DNA from: Actinomycetospora cinnamomea
GTDB taxonomy: Bacteria; Actinomycetota; Actinomycetes; Mycobacteriales; Pseudonocardiaceae
Reading direction: 5' to 3'
Assembly: GCF_003096675.1 (NCBI RefSeq)
Contig: NZ_QEKW01000002.1
Location: forward strand, 401,179-465,178
Length of the DNA: 64,000 nt
Notes under the pieces: model-generated
Databases searched by the model: none
Told to the model about the DNA's origin: nothing
Seen by the model: the letters and a program-made list of their open reading frames with translations, nothing else
Part shown: piece by piece, positions 7,910 to 15,939 of the stretch
Position numbering within the stretch: the first letter of the stretch is position 1
Layout of the letters: every line of letters begins with the position of its first letter
Translations under genes and position numbers: made by a program

Positions 7910-8920
7910 GTGCTCGAGACCTCGGCCCGCCTGCTGCGCCTGCTCTCGCTGCTCCAGGCCCGCCCCGAGTGGACGGGCCCCGAGCTCGCCGAGCGCCTCG
8001 GCGTCACCACCCGCACCGTGCGGCGCGACGTCGACAAGCTGCGCGGCCTCGACTACCCCGTCGAGGTCGACTACGGGCCGGGCGGCGGCTACCGGCTGGG
8101 TTCCGGTGCCGCGCTGCCGCCGCTGCTGCTCGACGACGACGAGGCGGTGGCCGTCGCGGTGACCCTGCGCACCGCGGCCGGCTCCGGGGTCGCGGGCACG
8201 GGGGAGACCGCGCTCGCGGCGCTGCTCAAGCTCGAGCGCATCCTCCCGTCGCGCCTGCGCCACCGCGTCGCGGCGATGCCGGTGGCCACCGTCGCGCCCC
8301 GCGTCGCGTCGCCGGTCGACCCCTCGGTGCTGGCCGTCCTCGGCGCCGCCTGCCACGACCGCCGCGTCCTCGAGGTCGACTACACGGCCCGCGACGGGGC
8401 GTCGACACGGCGGCGGATCGAGCCCGTCCACCTCGTGGCGTGGGGACGGCGCTGGTACCTCGCCGCGTGGGACCGCGACCGTGACGACTGGCGGACGCTG
8501 CGCGTCGACCGCCTCGTCCCGCGCCTGGGACCGGACGGCCTGCCGACCGGGCCGCGCTTCGCGCCACGCGCGATCCCCGGCGGCGACCCGGCCGCCTTCG
8601 TCGCCCGCCGGGTCGCGGACGTCCGCCCGTTCCGGTCCGTCGTGCGCGTCGAGGCGCCGGCCGAGCGGGTGCGGCAGACGATCTGGACCGACCAGGTGCG
8701 CATCGAGGCGCTCGGGCCCGACGCCTGCCGCGTCGCGCTGTCGACCGACGACGCGCGGGCGGCGGGGATCATCCTCACGGGGCTCGACGCCGACTTCGTG
8801 GTGGAGTCGCCCGACGCGCTGGTCGACGAGCTGCGGGAGATCGCCGCGCGCTACGAGCGCGCGGCAGGTCCGTCTCCGGGTCAGCCCACCGCGCCGCCGA
8901 CCAGCCAGCCGATCCCGTAG
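7910..8920 (+). CDS. WYL-domain transcriptional regulator (HTH_11)
   Basis: A 336-residue regulator of the DeoR/YafY style: an N-terminal winged HTH (RLLRLLSLLQ, then LAERLGVTTRTVRRDVDKL at about 28-46) and a WYL ligand-binding domain (VHLVAWGRRWYLAAWDRDRDD at about 172-192), ending in the WCX segment. Such proteins often bind nucleotides or ssDNA and act as activators or repressors. It starts at GTG 7910. The 3' end overlaps the convergent VIT-family gene by 40 bases, with both reading frames intact. Nearby candidates for control are the aldolase upstream and the VIT gene, but nothing in the sequence settles it. Confidence 0.82.
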   Translation: MLETSARLLRLLSLLQARPEWTGPELAERLGVTTRTVRRDVDKLRGLDYPVEVDYGPGGGYRLGSGAALPPLLLDDDEAVAVAVTLRTAAGSGVAGTGETALAALLKLERILPSRLRHRVAAMPVATVAPRVASPVDPSVLAVLGAACHDRRVLEVDYTARDGASTRRRIEPVHLVAWGRRWYLAAWDRDRDDWRTLRVDRLVPRLGPDGLPTGPRFAPRAIPGGDPAAFVARRVADVRPFRSVVRVEAPAERVRQTIWTDQVRIEALGPDACRVALSTDDARAAGIILTGLDADFVVESPDALVDELREIAARYERAAGPSPGQPTAPPTSQPIP

Positions 8921-9618
8921 GTGGCGGCCAGGCCGAGCGCGCCGCCGAGCACCACGCGCAGCACCGCGCGCTGTGCCGGCGCCCCGCCGAGCCGGGCCCC
9001 GAGCCCGCCGGCGAGCCCCAGGGCCAGGAGCACCACCGCGACGGTGATCGGCACACGCCAGCTCGGGGGGGTCGCGAGCACCGCGACCAGCGGGAGCAGT
9101 GCGCCGAGCACGAACGACACCGCCGAGGCCCCGGCGGCGCGCCACGGGCTGGTCAGCTCCTCGGGGTCGAGGTGCAGCTCGACCTCGAGGTGCGCGGCGA
9201 GGGCGTCGTGCTCGGTCAGCTCGGTCGCCACCTGCCGCGCGGTGGCGGGGGAGAGCCCCTTGGCCTCGTAGAGCTCGACGAGCTCCTCGAGCTCCTGCTC
9301 GGGCGTCTCGCGCAGCTCGCGGGTCTCCTTGGCCAGCTGCGCCCGCTCGGCGTCGCGCTGGCTGGAGACGCTGACGTACTCGCCGAGCGCCATCGACACC
9401 GCGCCGGCCACGAGGCCCGCCACCCCGGCCGTGGCGATCGGCGCCCGCTCGATCGTCGCGCCGGCCACCCCGACCACCAGCCCGGCGGTCGAGACGATGC
9501 CGTCGTTCGCGCCGAGCACTCCGGCCCGCAGCCAGTTCAGGCGCTGCGACAGCTCGCCGCCGTGCGGCTCGGGGTGGACGTCGCCCGGGACGTCCGTGCC
9601 GTTGACGGGTTCGGCCAT
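8881..9618 (-). CDS. VIT1/CCC1-family membrane transporter
   Basis: A 245-residue protein of the CCC1/VIT1 (DUF125) family, which moves Fe2+ or Mn2+ across membranes. It shows the hallmark first membrane segment with LNWLRAGVLGANDGIVSTAGLV, then GAVSMALGEYVSVSSQRDAE, a hydrophilic acidic hairpin rich in Glu (about 95-150) that carries metal-binding residues in this family, and three C-terminal membrane helices. I chose the ATG at 9618; the in-frame extension upstream is arginine-rich and unconserved. The gene is monocistronic. In bacteria the role is likely metal export or detoxification, by inference. Confidence 0.85.
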   Translation of the reverse strand: MAEPVNGTDVPGDVHPEPHGGELSQRLNWLRAGVLGANDGIVSTAGLVVGVAGATIERAPIATAGVAGLVAGAVSMALGEYVSVSSQRDAERAQLAKETRELRETPEQELEELVELYEAKGLSPATARQVATELTEHDALAAHLEVELHLDPEELTSPWRAAGASAVSFVLGALLPLVAVLATPPSWRVPITVAVVLLALGLAGGLGARLGGAPAQRAVLRVVLGGALGLAATYGIGWLVGGAVG

Positions 9619-9770
9619 GCCCCGACCCTCCCACGAAGACTGGAACGCTTCCAGAAAGCTGAGCCTCACCTCGCTCCCCCGCTCCTCACCGCGAACCGGC
9701 GCCGGGAGGCGCACGATGGAGGTGCCGCATCGGGCGCGCCGGGGGCGTCCGCGCGGCGGGAGGAGGCGCC

Positions 9771-10277
9771 GTGGACACGGACCGACCGGGCGGACAGGAC
9801 CGGGACGACGAGCGCGGGGGGCGGGCGGACCTGCGCGTGGGCGACGCCGACCGGGCCGCGGCGCTCGACGCCCTGGGGCGGCACCTGGAGGCCGGGCGGC
9901 TGGACGTCGACGAGTTCGGCGAGCGCTCGGCGCGCGCGTCGATCGCGGTGCACTGCTCCGACATCCGCGTGCTGTTCACCGACCTGCCGGCGCCCCACCC
10001 GCCGCTGCCGCGGCCCCCGGCGCCGGAACCGGCGCCCGAGGCCCGGCCCGAGCCGCCCGCGGATCCTCGACGCGCGCCGGCCGTGCCGGAGCACCACCAC
10101 CCCGGGCTGCCCCCGGCCCTGCGCGCCGGCATCCTCGCGGCGGCGGTCGCCCTGCCGGTGATGCTGATCCTCGCCGCGGGCCCCGGCGGTGGCGGGCTGC
10201 TGGTCCTGCCGCTGCTGATCCTGCTCATGAGCGGGATGCACCGCGGGCACCGGCACGGGCCCGGAAATCGGTGGTGA
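9771..10277 (+). CDS. DUF1707 domain membrane protein
   Basis: A 168-residue protein with an N-terminal DUF1707 domain (about 18-70): DLRVGDADRAAALDALG and GRLDVDEFGERSARA are the family signature, common in actinobacteria. A proline-rich linker (about 72-110) follows, then two closely spaced hydrophobic segments (ILAAAVALPVMLILAAG and LLVLPLLILLMSGM) and a His/Arg tail. The function is unknown; it is probably a membrane-anchored small protein. It starts at GTG 9771. Its stop lies just upstream of a candidate iron box and hairpin. Confidence 0.75.
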   Translation: MDTDRPGGQDRDDERGGRADLRVGDADRAAALDALGRHLEAGRLDVDEFGERSARASIAVHCSDIRVLFTDLPAPHPPLPRPPAPEPAPEARPEPPADPRRAPAVPEHHHPGLPPALRAGILAAAVALPVMLILAAGPGGGGLLVLPLLILLMSGMHRGHRHGPGNRW

Positions 10278-10303
10278 CCGGGGGCTGGCGCCGGCGCCGA
10301 ACA

Positions 10304-10322
10304 TGAGGTTAGGTTTGCCTCA
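10304..10322 (+). promoter_or_regulatory. Candidate DtxR/IdeR iron box
   Basis: TGAGGTTAGGTTTGCCTCA matches 14 of 19 positions of the DtxR/IdeR consensus TWAGGTTAGSCTAACCTWA, with matching outer arms TGAGG/CCTCA. It is 302 bases upstream of the siderophore-type N-acetyltransferase gene, which is a plausible iron-regulated target. The distance and the hairpin between them make the link uncertain. Confidence 0.5.
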
Positions 10323-10366
10323 TCGCTGCGCGGGTGTTGTGGTGGCGCCCAGCGGCAGCGGCGAGA

Positions 10367-10403
10367 GGTGGGCCCGGGCTCGAGGGACGAGCCCGGGCCC
10401 ACC
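10367..10403. terminator. Strong 16-bp GC hairpin
   Basis: Perfect 16-base arms at 10367-10382 and 10388-10403 with a 5-base loop, flanked by GAGAG and CTCTC that could lengthen it. It may terminate the DUF1707 transcript. Because it lies downstream of the candidate iron box, it could instead act as an attenuating or stabilising structure in the leader of the acetyltransferase gene. Confidence 0.65.
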
Positions 10404-10623
10404 GACCTCTCCTGGATACCATGTCACGGGCTCCGGCGTCCGCCGTCGAGCACTCCGCGTCCTGTTCTGCCCGGCTTCCCCGGCGAGGCCCGTGCAGGCC
10501 GTCGGCTCGCGCCGCGTGATCGTGATCCGCGCCACGGCAGGAGGTCGAGTCCCGGAGGGCCCGCCCGGTTGCGTCCTGGTCGTGGGTGGCGCACGCCCGA
10601 TTGCCCGGTGAGGGGAGCCTTGC

Positions 10624-11211
10624 TTGACTCGCCGCGTGTCGGAGGACGACGGAGACCCCGCCCGCCTGCCCCTCCGGCCGCCGCCGGTGCCGGCACTCGA
10701 CGCGCCGTGGTCGCTCCGGCTCGTCACCCCGCACGACGCGGCGACCGTGCACGCGTGGATGCACCGCCCGCACGTCGCGACGCGGTGGGACCAGGCGTGG
10801 AGCCGCGAGCGGTGGGACGCCGAGATCGCCCGCCAGCTCGCCGGGGAGCACAGCCGCCCGTGCCTCGTGGCGCGCGACGGCCTGGAGCTGGCCTACGTCG
10901 AGATCTACCGGGTGGCGCGCGACGGCCTCGCCGAGCACTACGACGCCGGCCCGGACGACCTGGGCCTGCACGTCGCCATCGGCGAGGAGGACCGGACCGG
11001 GTTCGGGCTGGGCACGGCCCTGCTCACCGCCCTGGCCGAGGCGCTGCTGGCGGCGGACCCGGCGTGCGAGCGCATCGTCCTCGAGCCCGAGGAGGGCAAC
11101 GCCGCGATGCACCGGGCGCTGGCCAAGGCGGGTTTCGTCGCCACGGCGCGCGTACGGCTGCCGCACAAGGTCGCCCTGCTGCACGTGCGCGAGCGCGTCA
11201 CGGCCGCGTGA
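10624..11211 (+). CDS. Siderophore-type N-acyltransferase (IucB/MbtK-like GNAT)
   Basis: A 195-residue GNAT protein of the IucB/RhbD/MbtK (Acetyltransf_8) branch. The diagnostic segments are PHVATRWDQAWSRERWD (about 43-59), HSRPCLVARDGLELAYVEIY (about 76-95), HYDAGPDDLGLHVAIGEED and the acetyl-CoA loop GFGLGTALL. Relatives acylate the epsilon-N-hydroxy-lysine of aerobactin, mycobactin or rhizobactin-type siderophores. No NRPS or NIS gene is adjacent. The start is a TTG at 10624 with AGGGGAG six bases upstream; a GTG at 10636 is an alternative. A candidate iron box lies 5' of the gene. Confidence 0.78.
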   Translation: MTRRVSEDDGDPARLPLRPPPVPALDAPWSLRLVTPHDAATVHAWMHRPHVATRWDQAWSRERWDAEIARQLAGEHSRPCLVARDGLELAYVEIYRVARDGLAEHYDAGPDDLGLHVAIGEEDRTGFGLGTALLTALAEALLAADPACERIVLEPEEGNAAMHRALAKAGFVATARVRLPHKVALLHVRERVTAA

Positions 11212-11275
11212 TCACCGCGTTCGGCCGGGCGCTCCGAGGTGCCGCCGCGGGCGTCACGGGGGAAGCTGGAGGGCG

Positions 11276-11869
11276 ATGGGGATCATCGAGAGGGTCGTGC
11301 TGCTCGACGAGTCCGGCCGGGTGGCCGGGACGGCGGCCAAGGCCGAGGTGCACCACGACTCCACCCCGCTGCACCTGGCGTTCTCCTGCTACGTCTTCGA
11401 CGCCCGCGGGGAGCTCCTGGTGACGCGGCGAGCGCGCAGCAAGACGACGTTCCCGGGCGTGTGGACCAACACCTTCTGCGGCCACCCCGCGCCCGGCGAA
11501 CCGATGGACACCGCGATCCGTCGCCGCGCCCGCCAGGAGCTCGGTCTCGAGCTCGACGCCCTGCGCCTCGTGCTGCCCGGGTTCCGCTACCGCGCCGAGC
11601 AGGGCGGGGTGTTCGAGAACGAGATGTGCCCGGTGTTCGTCGCCCGGACCGCCGCGGCGCCCGGCGCCCCCGACCCGTCCGAGGTCGACGAGGTGCGCGC
11701 GGTGGCCTGGGCGCCGTTCCGCGACGACGTCCTCGCCGGCACCTGGCCGGGCATCTCCCCGTGGTGCGCCGACCAGGTCCGCGACCTCGCCCCGCTGGGC
11801 CCGGACCCCGGACGCTGGGCCGACGGCGACCCCCGGGCCCTCCCGCCCGCGGCGTTCCTGGAGTCCTGA
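11276..11869 (+). CDS. idi: Isopentenyl-diphosphate delta-isomerase, type I
   Basis: A 197-residue Nudix-fold isomerase that interconverts IPP and DMAPP for isoprenoid synthesis. It has the two catalytic motifs: NTFCGHP with the active-site Cys (about residue 68) and ENEMCPVF with the catalytic Glu (about 117), as well as metal-binding histidines near the N-terminus (EVHHDSTPLHLAF). Start at ATG 11276 with GGAGG closely upstream. The gap from the acetyltransferase is 64 bases and same-strand, so cotranscription is possible but functionally unlinked. No carotenoid cluster is adjacent, though a carotenoid-hydroxylase-like desaturase lies 5 kb away. Confidence 0.93.
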   Translation: MGIIERVVLLDESGRVAGTAAKAEVHHDSTPLHLAFSCYVFDARGELLVTRRARSKTTFPGVWTNTFCGHPAPGEPMDTAIRRRARQELGLELDALRLVLPGFRYRAEQGGVFENEMCPVFVARTAAAPGAPDPSEVDEVRAVAWAPFRDDVLAGTWPGISPWCADQVRDLAPLGPDPGRWADGDPRALPPAAFLES

Positions 11870-11877
11870 CCCCGGGC

Positions 11878-12771
11878 TCAGGGGCGGCCCGCGTGCGGGA
11901 CGTCGACGCGCACCGCGAGCAGCGCCGCCTCCCGGGCCTGCCGGCGGGCCTCCTCGTGGAAGTCGGGCGCGGCACAGGCGAACAGGGTGCGGCCGTCGTC
12001 GCCGCCGAGCATGCAGGCGAACACGCCGGTCCCGACGGGGAGCTCGTCGGCGACCTCCCCGCCCGCGCGGATCCGCAGGAGGCGTCCGCCGAGCGCGTCG
12101 GCGATCCACAGCGCGCCCTCGGCGTCCAGGCAGCAGCCGTCGGGCGCGACCGCGAGCTGACCGAGCGCCTTCTCCAGCTCCCGCTCGGTGGGCGGGTCGC
12201 CGAACGAGGCCCACGTCCGGCGCTCGGAGAGCGCGCCGTCGGGGGCGATGTCGAAGGCGCTCACCCGGTTGCCGAACGTCTCGTCGACGAGCAGCACGCC
12301 GTCGTCGGTGATGACGCTGCCGTTGGCGAACCACAGGTCCTCGGCCACCCGAGTGACAGTGCCGTCGGGGTCGACGCGCAGGAGCGCGGCCGTCTCGACC
12401 GGCGCCCCGCCCATGAGGTCGAAGCCGAAGTTGCCGACGTAGGCCCGCCCCCGGTCGTCGACGACCATGTCGTTGGGGTGGCCCCCCACGTGGGCGCCGA
12501 GCTCGGCGTGGGTGACCAGCTGCCCGTCGGCCTCGCGGCGCAGCAGCCGCGCATCGCGCATCGAGACCACGAGCAGGCGGCCGTCGGGCAGCCAGCCCAG
12601 CCCCGAGGGCTGCGCCGGCACCTCGGCCTCCACGCGCAGGTCGCCGCCGTCCTCGCGGGCCGAGAACACCCGGTGCGTGTAGAAGTCGACGAACCAGATC
12701 CGGCCCTCGTGCCAGCGCGGGCACTCCAGGTACGACATCCCCTCGACCACCGGGGTGAACTCGCGCTCCAC
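11878..12771 (-). CDS. SMP-30/gluconolactonase-family protein
   Basis: A 297-residue six-bladed beta-propeller of the SMP-30/gluconolaconase/LRE family, which hydrolyses sugar or aromatic lactones with a divalent metal. Seen: the metal Glu in GMSYLECPRW, the Asn in HPNDMVVDDRGRAYVGNFG, the Asn/Ser in FANGSVITDD and the Asp in PDGCCLDAEGALWIADA. It starts at GTG 12771 with GAGGAGG upstream. A 20-bp palindrome (12795-12814) lies 24 bases before the start, shared with the divergent tetR gene, and an identical copy precedes the LLM gene. The lactonase and LLM-SnoaL genes thus probably form one regulon. Confidence 0.85.
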   Translation of the reverse strand: MEREFTPVVEGMSYLECPRWHEGRIWFVDFYTHRVFSAREDGGDLRVEAEVPAQPSGLGWLPDGRLLVVSMRDARLLRREADGQLVTHAELGAHVGGHPNDMVVDDRGRAYVGNFGFDLMGGAPVETAALLRVDPDGTVTRVAEDLWFANGSVITDDGVLLVDETFGNRVSAFDIAPDGALSERRTWASFGDPPTERELEKALGQLAVAPDGCCLDAEGALWIADALGGRLLRIRAGGEVADELPVGTGVFACMLGGDDGRTLFACAAPDFHEEARRQAREAALLAVRVDVPHAGRP

Positions 12772-12794
12772 GCGGCCTCCTCGTCGACGACCCT

Positions 12795-12814
12795 GTGACT
12801 GAGCGCATAGTCAC
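12795..12814. promoter_or_regulatory. TetR operator, copy 1
   Basis: GTGACTGAGCGCATAGTCAC: arms GTGACT/AGTCAC with an 8-base centre. It lies between the divergent SMP-30 gene and tetR, 42 bases before the tetR ATG. The exact reverse complement occurs at 13532-13551, which makes an autoregulated operator very likely. Confidence 0.8.
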
Positions 12815-12856
12815 TGTGCCGCGGTTAGGGTGTCAAGCCGCGAGAGGGGAGCGGTC

Positions 12857-13513
12857 ATGGCAGGTCGGCGCGGCCGCGCGGCGGTCCGGGAGGAGGCGCC
12901 CCCGGCGGGCTCGGAGGCTCCGGTGTGGGGGGACGACCTCGGCGAGGTCCCCCGCACGCTGCTCGACTCCGCGGTGCGGTGCTTCGCCGAGCGCGGCTTC
13001 CACGCCACGACCACCCGGGACGTCTCCGCGGGCGCGGGGCTGAGCCCGGCCGCGCTGTACGTGCACTTCCCGTCGAAGGAAGCCGTCCTGTACGAGATCA
13101 CGCGGCGGGGCCACGAGAGCGCGCTCGCGGTCGTCCGGGACCCGGCCGTCACGGACATCCCCGAGGCCGCGACCCGCCTGCGGGCGATCGTCGCGGCGTT
13201 CGTGGCCTGGCACGCGCGTCACCACGTGGTGGCGCGCGTCTGCCAGTACGAGCTCGCGTCCCTGACCGCGGAGCACCACGAGGACATCCGCCGGCTCCGG
13301 CGCCGCTTCAACACCGTGTTCCGGGACGCGGTGGTCACCGGCACGGCGCAGGGCGTCTTCGCCACCGGGGACGTCGACCGCGTCGTGCGGGCCATGCTCT
13401 CGCTGGGCATCGACCTGGTGCGCTGGTACCGCCTGGGGGGTGCCGACTCGCCCGAGGACCTCGGCGCGTTCTACGGCGAGCTGGCGGTGCGGATGGTCAC
13501 GGCCGGCGCTTGA
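12857..13513 (+). CDS. TetR/AcrR-family regulator
   Basis: A 218-residue regulator. The N-terminal HTH runs from about residue 33: LLDSAVRCFAERGFHATTTRDVSAGAGLS, then ALYVHFPSKEAVLYEI. The C-terminal ligand domain is of the TetR_C type (AIVAAFVAWHARHHVVARV). ATG 12857 is used with GAGGGGAG just upstream. Identical 20-bp palindromes flank the gene, one upstream and one downstream ahead of the LLM gene, so it probably represses itself, the SMP-30 gene and the LLM-SnoaL pair. The inducer may be a lactone or aromatic compound handled by those enzymes (inference). Confidence 0.85.
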   Translation: MAGRRGRAAVREEAPPAGSEAPVWGDDLGEVPRTLLDSAVRCFAERGFHATTTRDVSAGAGLSPAALYVHFPSKEAVLYEITRRGHESALAVVRDPAVTDIPEAATRLRAIVAAFVAWHARHHVVARVCQYELASLTAEHHEDIRRLRRRFNTVFRDAVVTGTAQGVFATGDVDRVVRAMLSLGIDLVRWYRLGGADSPEDLGAFYGELAVRMVTAGA

Positions 13514-13531
13514 CACCTCCTCGCCGTGGCG

Positions 13532-13551
13532 GTGACTATGCGCTCAGTCAC
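13532..13551. promoter_or_regulatory. TetR operator, copy 2
   Basis: GTGACTATGCGCTCAGTCAC is the exact reverse complement of the operator at 12795-12814. It sits 18 bases after the tetR stop and 41 bases before the LLM start, about the same spacing as copy 1 to tetR. Confidence 0.8.
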
Positions 13552-13592
13552 ACCCGAGCCACAGCCACACCCGAGGCCACTGGGAGGCCCCC

Positions 13593-14582
13593 GTGGAGGT
13601 GTCCTGCGCGTTCCCGACGACGCTGCACTCGCCCGACGACATCGCGCTCGCCGAGCGCCTGGGCTACGACCGGGCGTGGGTGTACGACACCCCGCAGCAG
13701 AGTCCCGACGTCTGGATGACCCTCGCCCTGGCCGCGGAGCGCACCGAGCGGATCGGGCTGGGCCCGGGCGTGCTGATCCCGAGCCTGCGCCACCCCATGG
13801 TCAACGCGGCGGCGACGGCCACGCTCGCGGCGCTCGCGCCGGGCCGCACGGCGGTCGCGTTCGGCACCGGCTTCACCGGACGCCGCGCGATGGGCTACCG
13901 CGCCATCCCGTGGTCGTTCATGGCCTCCTACCTGCGTGCCTACCGCGGGCTGCTCCGCGGGGAGGTCGTCGAGTGGGAGGGCGCGCGGATGCAGATGCTG
14001 CACCCCGACGGGCACGCCCCGGCCCGGCCCGTCGACGTGCCGGTGCTCGTGGGCGCGCTCGGGCCGAAGGGTGACGCCGTCGCCCGCGAGCTCGGCGACG
14101 GCCTGTTCGTGACCCTGCAGATGCCCGACTTCGCCCCGGAGCACCGGTGGGTGCCGTACCTGGCGTGGGGCACCGTCCTCGACGAGGGCGAGGCGGCGGA
14201 CTCCGAGCACGCGCGGCTCGCGGCGGGCCCGGGCTGGGCGCTGGCCTACCACGGGGCCTACGAGTTCGGCGGGGCCGACGCGGTGCGCGACCTGCCGGCG
14301 GGGGACGCGTGGATGGACGCGGTGGAGAAGGCCCCGCCGGAGGAGCGCCACCTCGCCGTCCACGACCGCCACTGCGTCGCCCTCAACGACGCGGACCAGG
14401 CCGCCTGGGACGCGGGCGGGCACCAGATGCTGCGCGACGCCACGCTCAGCGGCACCACCGACGAGCTGCGGCGGCGTCTGGACGAGCTCGGCGAGCAGGG
14501 CGTCACCGAGATCGTGTTCCAGCCCTGCGGCCCCGACACCGAGCGCGAGCTCGAGCGGTTCCTGGAGACCGCGCGCCGCTGA
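13593..14582 (+). CDS. LLM-class (F420-dependent type) oxidoreductase
   Basis: A 329-residue luciferase-like TIM-barrel protein. The N-terminus (VEVSCAFPTTLHSPDDIALAERLGYDRAWVYDTP) and GLGPGVLIPSLRHPMVNA are the usual bacterial-luciferase/F420 pattern, with the FGTGFTGRRAMG loop contacting the cofactor phosphate. In actinobacteria such proteins mostly use F420H2, but FMN cannot be excluded. Start at GTG 13593 with GGGAGG five bases upstream. It is the first gene after the second tetR operator and is followed after 70 bases by a SnoaL-like protein, so the pair probably processes one ligand under TetR control. Confidence 0.82.
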   Translation: MEVSCAFPTTLHSPDDIALAERLGYDRAWVYDTPQQSPDVWMTLALAAERTERIGLGPGVLIPSLRHPMVNAAATATLAALAPGRTAVAFGTGFTGRRAMGYRAIPWSFMASYLRAYRGLLRGEVVEWEGARMQMLHPDGHAPARPVDVPVLVGALGPKGDAVARELGDGLFVTLQMPDFAPEHRWVPYLAWGTVLDEGEAADSEHARLAAGPGWALAYHGAYEFGGADAVRDLPAGDAWMDAVEKAPPEERHLAVHDRHCVALNDADQAAWDAGGHQMLRDATLSGTTDELRRRLDELGEQGVTEIVFQPCGPDTERELERFLETARR

Positions 14583-14652
14583 GCGATGAGTCCCCGCGGC
14601 CGCGGGAGTTCCACCGGGTGAGGACACGGGAACCGACCCGGGAGGGACCACC

Positions 14653-15438
14653 ATGGCCGACGACGAGCACGAGATCCGCGCGCTGATCGAGCGCTGGGCC
14701 CACGCGGTGCACGCGGGCGACCTCGACGGGGTGCTCGCCGACCACACCGACGACGTCGTCATGTTCGACGTCCCGCCGCCGCAGGACGGCGTGCGCGGCC
14801 TCGACGACTACGCCGCGACCTGGCCGCCGTTCTTCGCGTTCCAGGCGGGCGGGGGCAGCTTCGAGATCGTCGAGCTGGACGTCACCGCCGGCGTCGACGT
14901 CGCCTTCGCCCACGCCCTGCTGCGCTGCGACACCCCGGCGGGGCCGGCCGCGCACTCCGACCGGCGCCTGCGCCTGACCCTCGGCCTGCGCCGGGAGGGC
15001 GGGCGCTGGCTGGTCGCCCACGAGCACCACTCGTTCCCCGACGAGACCCCGGTCCCCGCCGACGACGAGGCGGCCGTGCGCGAGGTCCACCGGCGCTGGG
15101 CCGAGGACACCGCCGCCCGCGACCTGGACGGGCTCGTCGCGCCGGTCGCCGACGAGGTCGTCTCCTACGAGCACGCCGGTCCGTTGCAGTACGTCGGCAT
15201 CGACGAGGTGCGCGAGGTGTGCCGCGCCGGGCTCGAGGCCTCACCGGAGCCGGTGACCTGGGTGATCCCCGACCTGCGCGTCGTCGCGAGCGGCGACCTC
15301 GCCGTGTCGTGGGGCATCGACCACCTCACCCCCGGCGGCGGCGACACGATCCACTCGCGCGGCACCCGCGTGTTCCGCCGCACGGCCGGCGGGTGGGAGA
15401 TGATCCACCAGCACCTGTCGTTCCCGGCGGCCAACTGA
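14653..15438 (+). CDS. Tandem SnoaL-like/NTF2-fold protein
   Basis: A 261-residue protein made of two NTF2-fold (SnoaL-like) domains in one chain: about 1-130 (EIRALIERWAHAVHAGDLDGVLADHTDDVV) and about 135-261 (AVREVHRRWAEDTAARDLDGLV). Single-domain relatives are cyclases, isomerases or hydrolases in aromatic or polyketide chemistry and binding proteins elsewhere. The two halves align at the start but differ downstream, suggesting an old duplication with divergence. It starts at ATG 14653 with GGGAGGGACC upstream and is probably cotranscribed with the LLM gene. A clear hairpin follows its stop. Confidence 0.75.
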   Translation: MADDEHEIRALIERWAHAVHAGDLDGVLADHTDDVVMFDVPPPQDGVRGLDDYAATWPPFFAFQAGGGSFEIVELDVTAGVDVAFAHALLRCDTPAGPAAHSDRRLRLTLGLRREGGRWLVAHEHHSFPDETPVPADDEAAVREVHRRWAEDTAARDLDGLVAPVADEVVSYEHAGPLQYVGIDEVREVCRAGLEASPEPVTWVIPDLRVVASGDLAVSWGIDHLTPGGGDTIHSRGTRVFRRTAGGWEMIHQHLSFPAAN

Positions 15439-15439
15439 G

Positions 15440-15464
15440 AGCAGCGAACGCGCTGTTCGCTGCT
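15440..15464 (+). terminator. Terminator hairpin after the SnoaL gene
   Basis: Ten-base perfect arms (AGCAGCGAAC and GTTCGCTGCT) with a 5-base loop, beginning two bases after the stop codon and followed by TCTAC. It ends the TetR-controlled unit. Confidence 0.7.
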
Positions 15465-15519
15465 TCTACGCGCGCGAAGTCCCCGTTGATCACGGGGGCC
15501 TCGGGCCGGCGCCACGACC

Positions 15520-15939
15520 TCAGGGCCGCGGCGCACCCGGGTAGGTGCCGAACTGCCAGTGGTTGCCCTCGGGGTCGCGGAGCGCGACGTCGTGCGAGCC
15601 GTAGTCGGTGTCGTAGGGGCCCTGGACGACCGCGCCGCGGCCGTCGTCGCGCACGCGGGCGGCGAGGGCGTCGATCTCCGCCGCCTCCGGCAGCACGACG
15701 TACGCGGTGAAGCTGCCGGTGGGGGTCGCGCGGCCCTCGGCGCCCGGGCGCTGCTGGCCCATCATGATCCCGCCGCCGGCCGGTCCGGCGAGCTCGGCGT
15801 GCTGGATGACGCCGTCGTCGCCGGCGTAGTCGACGACCTCGGTGAAGCCGAGCACGTCGGTGAGGAAGGACATCAGGGCGCGGGCGTCGCGCGCGGCGAG
15901 GGTGGGCCAGACCTGGGGGGCAGGCGTCTTGTCGTTCAT
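15520..15939 (-). CDS. VOC-family (glyoxalase-like) protein
   Basis: A 139-residue vicinal-oxygen-chelate protein with paired beta-alpha-beta-beta-beta modules: VWPTLAARDARALMSFLTDVLGFTEV at the start, and GSHDVALRDPEGNHWQFGTYPG at the end, the typical C-terminal strand of PhnB/glyoxalase-like members. It may be a dioxygenase, isomerase or resistance protein. The start (ATG 15939) overlaps the stop of the AraC gene by 4 bases, so translation is coupled. Such AraC-VOC couples are common; the substrate is unknown. Confidence 0.8.
   Translation of the reverse strand: MNDKTPAPQVWPTLAARDARALMSFLTDVLGFTEVVDYAGDDGVIQHAELAGPAGGGIMMGQQRPGAEGRATPTGSFTAYVVLPEAAEIDALAARVRDDGRGAVVQGPYDTDYGSHDVALRDPEGNHWQFGTYPGAPRP

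Larger units (their letters stand above)
10278..10623. other. Intergenic region ahead of the siderophore-type acetyltransferase
   Basis: 346 bases without a gene. It carries the candidate iron box (10304-10322) and a very strong hairpin (10367-10403), both listed separately, and then about 200 bases with no clear coding potential before the TTG start at 10624. The arrangement would allow a long iron-controlled leader. Confidence 0.55.
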
